A program made the position numbers and the translations under genes. Positions 58,865-64,000 of a stretch of DNA of 64,000 nucleotides are shown piece by piece. Positions within the stretch are counted from its first letter, which is position 1, and every line of letters begins with the position of its first letter. The notes under the pieces are model-generated. The model saw only the letters and a list, made by a program, of their open reading frames with translations, did not search any database and was not told the DNA's origin. Origin of the DNA: Oscillospiraceae bacterium (GTDB taxonomy: Bacteria; Bacillota; Clostridia; Oscillospirales; Acutalibacteraceae); assembly GCA_015065685.1 (NCBI GenBank), contig SVPU01000007.1, forward strand, positions 1 through 64,000, given 5' to 3'.

Positions 58865-59548
58865 TTATCTGTTGAGAATAAGCTTTGTGAGTTCAACAGG
58901 CTCTACAATCTTATCGCCCTTGTAAACACGCATATTACCTGATGCGATTTCATCGATAAGAATAACCTCGCCGTTGTTATAACCAAACTCAAATTTAATA
59001 TCCCACAAATCAAGGCCGATTTCCTTTAAATCGTCTGCCACAATTTTGGTGATTTTGAGGGTTTGTTCTTTCATGCTCTCAAACATTTCACTGCTCATAA
59101 CACCGAGTGCTGCCAAGCCTTCGCCTGTAACAAGGGGGTCGCCCTTTTCATCATTTTTGAAGGTGCACTCAACATATCCGCCCTCTAAAACGGTACCATC
59201 CTTAATATATTCACCGTATCTTCTGATGAAGCTTCCTGTTGCAACCAAACGGCAGATAACTTCAAGACCGTGGCCGAAAACAGTTGCAGGGAGCACCTCC
59301 ATAGTAGCGTTTTCTATATCGGCAGAAACATAGTGGGTTTTGATACCCGCCTTTTTCAAAAGCTCAAAATAACGAACAGAGGTTTCAAGGTTTGCTTTGC
59401 CGATTCCATCAATGGTAAGACCAACTGCGTTTTCACCCGGGTCGAACACACCGTCTTTACCGGTGCAATCATCCTTAAACTTGAGGCAAACATTGCCGTT
59501 GTCAAGTTTGTAAACGTCTTTTGTTTTTCCTTCATAAATTTTTGTCAT
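58865..59548 (-). CDS. purC: SAICAR synthetase
   Basis: [54 protein letters not shown]. Confidence 0.95.
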   Translation of the reverse strand: MTKIYEGKTKDVYKLDNGNVCLKFKDDCTGKDGVFDPGENAVGLTIDGIGKANLETSVRYFELLKKAGIKTHYVSADIENATMEVLPATVFGHGLEVICRLVATGSFIRRYGEYIKDGTVLEGGYVECTFKNDEKGDPLVTGEGLAALGVMSSEMFESMKEQTLKITKIVADDLKEIGLDLWDIKFEFGYNNGEVILIDEIASGNMRVYKGDKIVEPVELTKLILNR

Positions 59549-59625
59549 AGAGAACACTTCCTTAAATTTCAATACAAATGCATTATAACACAACTCATAT
59601 AAAGTTGTATATATTTTTTTTAAAA

Positions 59626-61023
59626 TTATTTCATAAATTCATACATTGCTTTATAGCACATATAAACATCAAGTTTAGCGGTTGTTTCAAAGGGAGCATG
59701 CATTGAAAGAACGGGAACACCCAAATCAACCACATCAACACCAAGGTTTGCGATAAACATAGCAACTGTGCCGCCACCGCCCAAATCAACCTTGCCGAGT
59801 TCACCTGTTTGCCAAACGATATCTGCATTGTCAAGCATATTTCTGATACTTGCAACATACTCTGCCGAAGCATCGGAGGTGCTTGATTTGCCGCGGGCAC
59901 CTGTATATTTCGTAACAACCACGCCATAATTCAAGAAGCTTGCATTTCTGCGCTCCATAACATCCTGAAAGGTGGGGTCCATGCCTGCGTTAACATCGGC
60001 TGAGAGGCACTTTGAATTTCTGAGTGCGATTGTGCCATCGCCATCCTGCATAATTGCCAAATCCCTTATGATAAAGCGCAAGAAATCTGATTCAAGACCG
60101 GTGTTACCCTGCGAGCCAACCTCTTCCTTGTCGGCAAGAACAACAACAGCGGTTTTCTCGGGCTTTTCAATATCTAATATTGCTGTGAGAGCGGGATAAG
60201 CGCAAACGCGGTCGTCTTGACCGTAAGCACCTATCATTGAACGGTCAAAACCGATATCACAAGCCTTTACTGCGGGAACAAGCTCAAGCTCGGCAGAAAG
60301 AAAATCGGCTTCGGTTATGCCGTATTTTTCGTTTAATAGCTTTAAAATATTAAGCTTCACAAGCTCGCTTGCCTTATCATCACGGAAGGGGTGGCTACCG
60401 ATGAGCACATTGAGTTCTTCACCCTTGATACCCTCGTTTAATGTGCGCTTACTTTGTTCTTGCGCTAAATGCGGCAAAAGGTCATTTATAACAAACTTGG
60501 GCTCATTATCCTCTTCGCCGATGCAAACCTCTTTGACGCTGCCGTCCTTAAGTGCGAAAACGCCGTGAAGCGCTAAGGGGATAGCAGTCCACTGATATTT
60601 TTTAATTCCGCCGTAATAGTGGGTTTTGAACATTGCCAGCTCAATTTCTTCATATAGCGGGTTGGGCTTTAAATCAAGGCGCGGAGAATCAATATGCGCC
60701 GCGGAGATATTAACACCGTTCTCAACGGGCTCTTTACCGATGACGGCAAGCGCAATTGTTTTACCGCGGTTGTTCATATAAATCTTGTCGCCCGCTTTAT
60801 ATTTTTTGCCAAACTCAAAGGGCACAAAGCCTGCTTTTTCCGCCATATCTACAGCCGTTTTAACCGCTTCACGCTCGGTTTTGGCAAGGTCGAGAAACTT
60901 TTTATAGCCATCGCAATAATTGTCGGCCGCCAATAAAGTTTCATCCGAACAAACGAGTCTTCCGTTTTTATTGGTGCTGAAAAGTTGTTCCTTTAAAAGC
61001 TCGGTTTTACTTTTTTCTGACAT
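59626..61023 (-). CDS. M18 family aminopeptidase
   Basis: [48 protein letters not shown]. Confidence 0.93.
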   Translation of the reverse strand: MSEKSKTELLKEQLFSTNKNGRLVCSDETLLAADNYCDGYKKFLDLAKTEREAVKTAVDMAEKAGFVPFEFGKKYKAGDKIYMNNRGKTIALAVIGKEPVENGVNISAAHIDSPRLDLKPNPLYEEIELAMFKTHYYGGIKKYQWTAIPLALHGVFALKDGSVKEVCIGEEDNEPKFVINDLLPHLAQEQSKRTLNEGIKGEELNVLIGSHPFRDDKASELVKLNILKLLNEKYGITEADFLSAELELVPAVKACDIGFDRSMIGAYGQDDRVCAYPALTAILDIEKPEKTAVVVLADKEEVGSQGNTGLESDFLRFIIRDLAIMQDGDGTIALRNSKCLSADVNAGMDPTFQDVMERRNASFLNYGVVVTKYTGARGKSSTSDASAEYVASIRNMLDNADIVWQTGELGKVDLGGGGTVAMFIANLGVDVVDLGVPVLSMHAPFETTAKLDVYMCYKAMYEFMK

Positions 61024-61037
61024 AAATCTATCTCCTT

Positions 61038-62630
61038 TTAAAGCTCTTTGATAATTTTTTGGAATTGCTCTGTAAATTCTTTTTCTGTGCCGTTATTATA
61101 AATGATGTAATCACAATTTTGCTTGTAAAATTCATCGTTTTTACCTGCGTTTATTCTAAGCAGAGCGGACACCTCATCCATAGAGTCGCGCAGCATAATT
61201 CGCTTGAGCCTTGTTTCCTTTGCCGCCAAAACTGCGACGGTTTTATTGCAAATTGAATTAATACCGCTTTCAAAAAGGGTGGGGGCATCTAAAATCACTC
61301 TGTCAAGACCCTCAATTTCTTTATGAATCAATTCGCATATAAACGGAAGAATGGTTTTGTTCAAAAGCTCGGTGTTTTCCTTTGTTGCGAAGGCTTTTTG
61401 TGCTAAAGCTTTTCTGTTAAGCGCATTATCGGTTGTTAAAATATCATTGCCAAAGGCTTTAACTAAAGCCGAAAGACCTGCGCTTCCTTTAACGGTTGCA
61501 AGACGTGCTATTTTATCGCAATCTATAACCGAAAATCCGTTATTTTCCGCAACTGCTCTAAGACTGCTTTTTCCCGAGCCTGTTGGCCCTGTGAGACCGA
61601 TTATAAAAGGGAGCTTTATAACCTTAAAGCCAGATGCTCTCAGCAAGCGGTTATAAACCGCAAGACCAACTCCGCTTTTAGAAGGGGCGTGGATATAAAC
61701 ACGCTCACAATGGTGCTTGTCAATGTCTCTGAGAGCGGAAAAAACATCGTGTGCTAAAGAACTTTCGTTTTGAGAATTACCATAAACTATTTTAGGTGTT
61801 TTTAAAAGAGAACTGTCCTCTTCAAAGCATATAGCGGCAGCATTTTGCTTAGCGTTAACGAATTTTGCAAACTGCTTTGTGTTACCCTCAACCAAAAATG
61901 CCTCTGTTTTGGGGGCATAGTGCTTGTATTTCATTCCGGGCGATTCAACCTTGGCATTCTTCTCAGGCTCGGTTAACACCGCGCCGTCAATCACAAGGTC
62001 GGGGATAATTTTTTTTAAAGCCTCTGCAGTTACGGCACCCGGTCGCAAAAGCCTTGGTGGGTTGCTGCAAAAGGTTATAACTGTGGATTCCACTCCAACC
62101 GCACAGTCATCTGAAAAAACAATGGCATCGATTTTGCCGTCAAGGTCGTTTTCGACATGCTTTGCCGTTGTGGGACTCGGGCTGCCTGAAGTATTGGCAG
62201 ATGGCGCCGCAAGCGGAAGCTCGGCAGCCTCAATAATATCGAGCGCTACCTTGTGCGATGGCATTCTGACAGCCACCGTGTCAAGACCTGCTGAAACACT
62301 TTTGGCGGTTTTTTCGGTTTTGGGAAGCACCATCGTGAGCGGTCCCGGCCAGAATTTTTCGGCACAAAGCAATGCCCTTTCGGGTATATTTTTTGCCACC
62401 TGGCTTAACATATTCATATTTGATATATGAACAATAAGCGGATTATCCTGCGGTCTGCCCTTTGCGGCAAAAACTTTACCAATGGCATTGTCATCATAGC
62501 TGGAAGCTGCAAGACCGTAAACTGTTTCTGTGGGCATGGCAACAATGCCGCCGTTTTTTAAAATTTCGGCCGCTCGTTTTATATTTTTTTTATAACATTG
62601 CTCACAAGAAAGAAGTTTTTCGGTTTTCAT
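61038..62630 (-). CDS. Fusion: Sua5/YrdC L-threonylcarbamoyladenylate synthase (N-term) + dephospho-CoA kinase CoaE (C-term)
   Basis: N-term IVAMPTETVYGLAASSYDD...KGRPQDNPLIVHI; C-term FIIGLTGPTGSGKSSLRAVAENNGFSVIDCDKIAR; one uninterrupted 530-codon frame. Confidence 0.92.
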   Translation of the reverse strand: MKTEKLLSCEQCYKKNIKRAAEILKNGGIVAMPTETVYGLAASSYDDNAIGKVFAAKGRPQDNPLIVHISNMNMLSQVAKNIPERALLCAEKFWPGPLTMVLPKTEKTAKSVSAGLDTVAVRMPSHKVALDIIEAAELPLAAPSANTSGSPSPTTAKHVENDLDGKIDAIVFSDDCAVGVESTVITFCSNPPRLLRPGAVTAEALKKIIPDLVIDGAVLTEPEKNAKVESPGMKYKHYAPKTEAFLVEGNTKQFAKFVNAKQNAAAICFEEDSSLLKTPKIVYGNSQNESSLAHDVFSALRDIDKHHCERVYIHAPSKSGVGLAVYNRLLRASGFKVIKLPFIIGLTGPTGSGKSSLRAVAENNGFSVIDCDKIARLATVKGSAGLSALVKAFGNDILTTDNALNRKALAQKAFATKENTELLNKTILPFICELIHKEIEGLDRVILDAPTLFESGINSICNKTVAVLAAKETRLKRIMLRDSMDEVSALLRINAGKNDEFYKQNCDYIIYNNGTEKEFTEQFQKIIKEL

Positions 62631-62633
62631 TTT

Positions 62634-63710
62634 TTATTGCTCCTCGGAAGCCTTGAGCGCTTCGGTGCGATAATGTGTGATAAGTGCATCAATAACCTCA
62701 TCTATATCACCGTTGAGCGCTTGCTCTAATTTATAAATTGTGAGACCGATTCTATGGTCGGTGATTCTGCCTTGAGGGTAGTTATAGGTTCTGATTCTCT
62801 CGCTTCGGTCGCCTGTGCCTACCTGTGATTTTCTGTCCGAAGCGATGGCTTCATCGTGCTCACGCTGTTTTTCATCAAGCAAGCGTGAACGCAGAATTTT
62901 GAGCGCCTTGTCTTTGTTTTTGAATTGGCTTCTCTCATCCTGACATTCAACAACGGTGCCCGTTGGAATGTGTGTAACACGGATAGCGGAAGAGGTCTTG
63001 TTTATGTGCTGACCGCCAGCACCTGAAGAACGGAAGGTATCAATTTTAAGGTCGGCAGGGTTAATTTCAAGCTCAACATCCTCAGCCTCGGGAAGCACGG
63101 CCACGGTTACGGTTGAGGTGTGAATTCGTCCTTGCGTTTCGGTATCGGGCACACGCTGAACACGGTGAACACCGCTTTCGTATTTAAAGCGGGAATAAGC
63201 GCCTGTGCCTTCAATCATAAATGAAATTTCCTTATAACCGCCGAGCTCGGTTTCGTTTGCGTTAACAACCTCAATGCTCCAGCGTTTACTTTCGGCATAC
63301 ATTGAATACATTCTGAAAAGTGAGCCCGCAAAGAGCGCCGCCTCTTCACCGCCTGCGCCGCCGCGGATTTCAACGATAACGTTTTTATCATCGTTAGGGT
63401 CTTTGGGAAGCAATAGGATTTTAAGCTCATCGGCAAAAATTTCAATGTTTTCCTTTGCTTGCTTTAGCTCTTCCTCGGCAAGCTCTTTTAGTTCTTTATC
63501 AAGTCCGGGCTCTGCGAGCAGCTCAAGCGCTTCCTTTTCGGTGCTTTTTGCCGCGGTATATTCACGGTATTTTTCAACAATAGGGGTAAGCTCGCTGTGC
63601 TCCTTCATAAGCTTTCTGAAAAGCTCATTATTTGATACAATTTCAGGGTGGGTGAGCTCTTCACCTATTTGCTCATAGCGGTTAACAACCGTTTGTAATT
63701 TATCAAACAT
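62634..63710 (-). CDS. prfA: Peptide chain release factor 1
   Basis: [44 protein letters not shown]. Confidence 0.97.
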   Translation of the reverse strand: MFDKLQTVVNRYEQIGEELTHPEIVSNNELFRKLMKEHSELTPIVEKYREYTAAKSTEKEALELLAEPGLDKELKELAEEELKQAKENIEIFADELKILLLPKDPNDDKNVIVEIRGGAGGEEAALFAGSLFRMYSMYAESKRWSIEVVNANETELGGYKEISFMIEGTGAYSRFKYESGVHRVQRVPDTETQGRIHTSTVTVAVLPEAEDVELEINPADLKIDTFRSSGAGGQHINKTSSAIRVTHIPTGTVVECQDERSQFKNKDKALKILRSRLLDEKQREHDEAIASDRKSQVGTGDRSERIRTYNYPQGRITDHRIGLTIYKLEQALNGDIDEVIDALITHYRTEALKASEEQ

Positions 63711-63901
63711 TATTCTTCTCCGTTCGGTTTAACTATTTTTTTCAAGGCCTTTTCTGCCTTGAGGCGCGGTATCATAATTTCGTGGGAGCAGCCATCACAG
63801 CGAAGCTTGAAATCCATACCAATTCGGGTTACTGTGAAAATATCCGACCCGCAAGGGTGCTTTTTTTTCATAATGAGTTTATCTCCAACCCTAATATCCA
63901 C
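63710..63901 (-). CDS. DUF951 family small protein
   Basis: [45 protein letters not shown]. Confidence 0.88.
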   Translation of the reverse strand: MDIRVGDKLIMKKKHPCGSDIFTVTRIGMDFKLRCDGCSHEIMIPRLKAEKALKKIVKPNGEE

Positions 63902-64000
63902 GAAATCCCTCCAAAAAACATAATCTTAATATATTATTATACAACAAAATTACAATAATGGCAAGTATTTACAGTGTTATTGTACCTATTAGTCTTATAT

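Noticed and set aside
63901-64000. Further gene at the right edge
   Set aside because: Only AT-rich promoter-like sequence is visible before the window ends.

Overview
The 64 kb window is a low-GC Firmicutes/Clostridia-type chromosome segment (my inference from gene content and codon usage). It is mostly ordinary core genome. In order: (i) a carbohydrate ABC-transporter operon with two solute-binding proteins and two permeases; (ii) a de novo UMP operon on the minus strand (pyrC-carB-pyrK-pyrD-pyrF-pyrE-pyrB-pyrI plus a PHP-domain gene), with no carA; (iii) YhaO/YhaN-like nuclease and ATPase genes; (iv) folD, lgt, a pair of M16 peptidases and a cardiolipin synthase; (v) a small accessory regulatory island at about 32.8-34.7 kb; (vi) hrcA-grpE-dnaK-dnaJ with a perfect CIRCE element; (vii) a T-box leader and thrS; (viii) mntP/queT, a split TSUP transporter, lexA, rnhA and htrA; (ix) a tandem glycine riboswitch with an AgcS symporter; (x) tRNA-Trp and tRNA-Met; (xi) purC, an M18 aminopeptidase, a Sua5-CoaE fusion, prfA and a DUF951 gene. 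No CRISPR array, intact prophage or transposase gene was seen. The most interesting non-routine signals are the 32.8-34.7 kb island, an XRE regulator next to a consensus promoter with twin operators and an orphan terminator (candidate sRNA), an att-like tRNA-Met 3'-end duplication, the Sua5-CoaE fusion, an apparent chimeric C-terminus on the NHL/TPR protein, and structured repeats between dnaK and dnaJ and around pyrE. The island holds two tiny ORFs absent from the supplied track, a TcdR/BotR-like sigma factor with a terminator-like leader, and an apparently leaderless LytTR regulator. All calls come from reading the sequence; no database searches were run.
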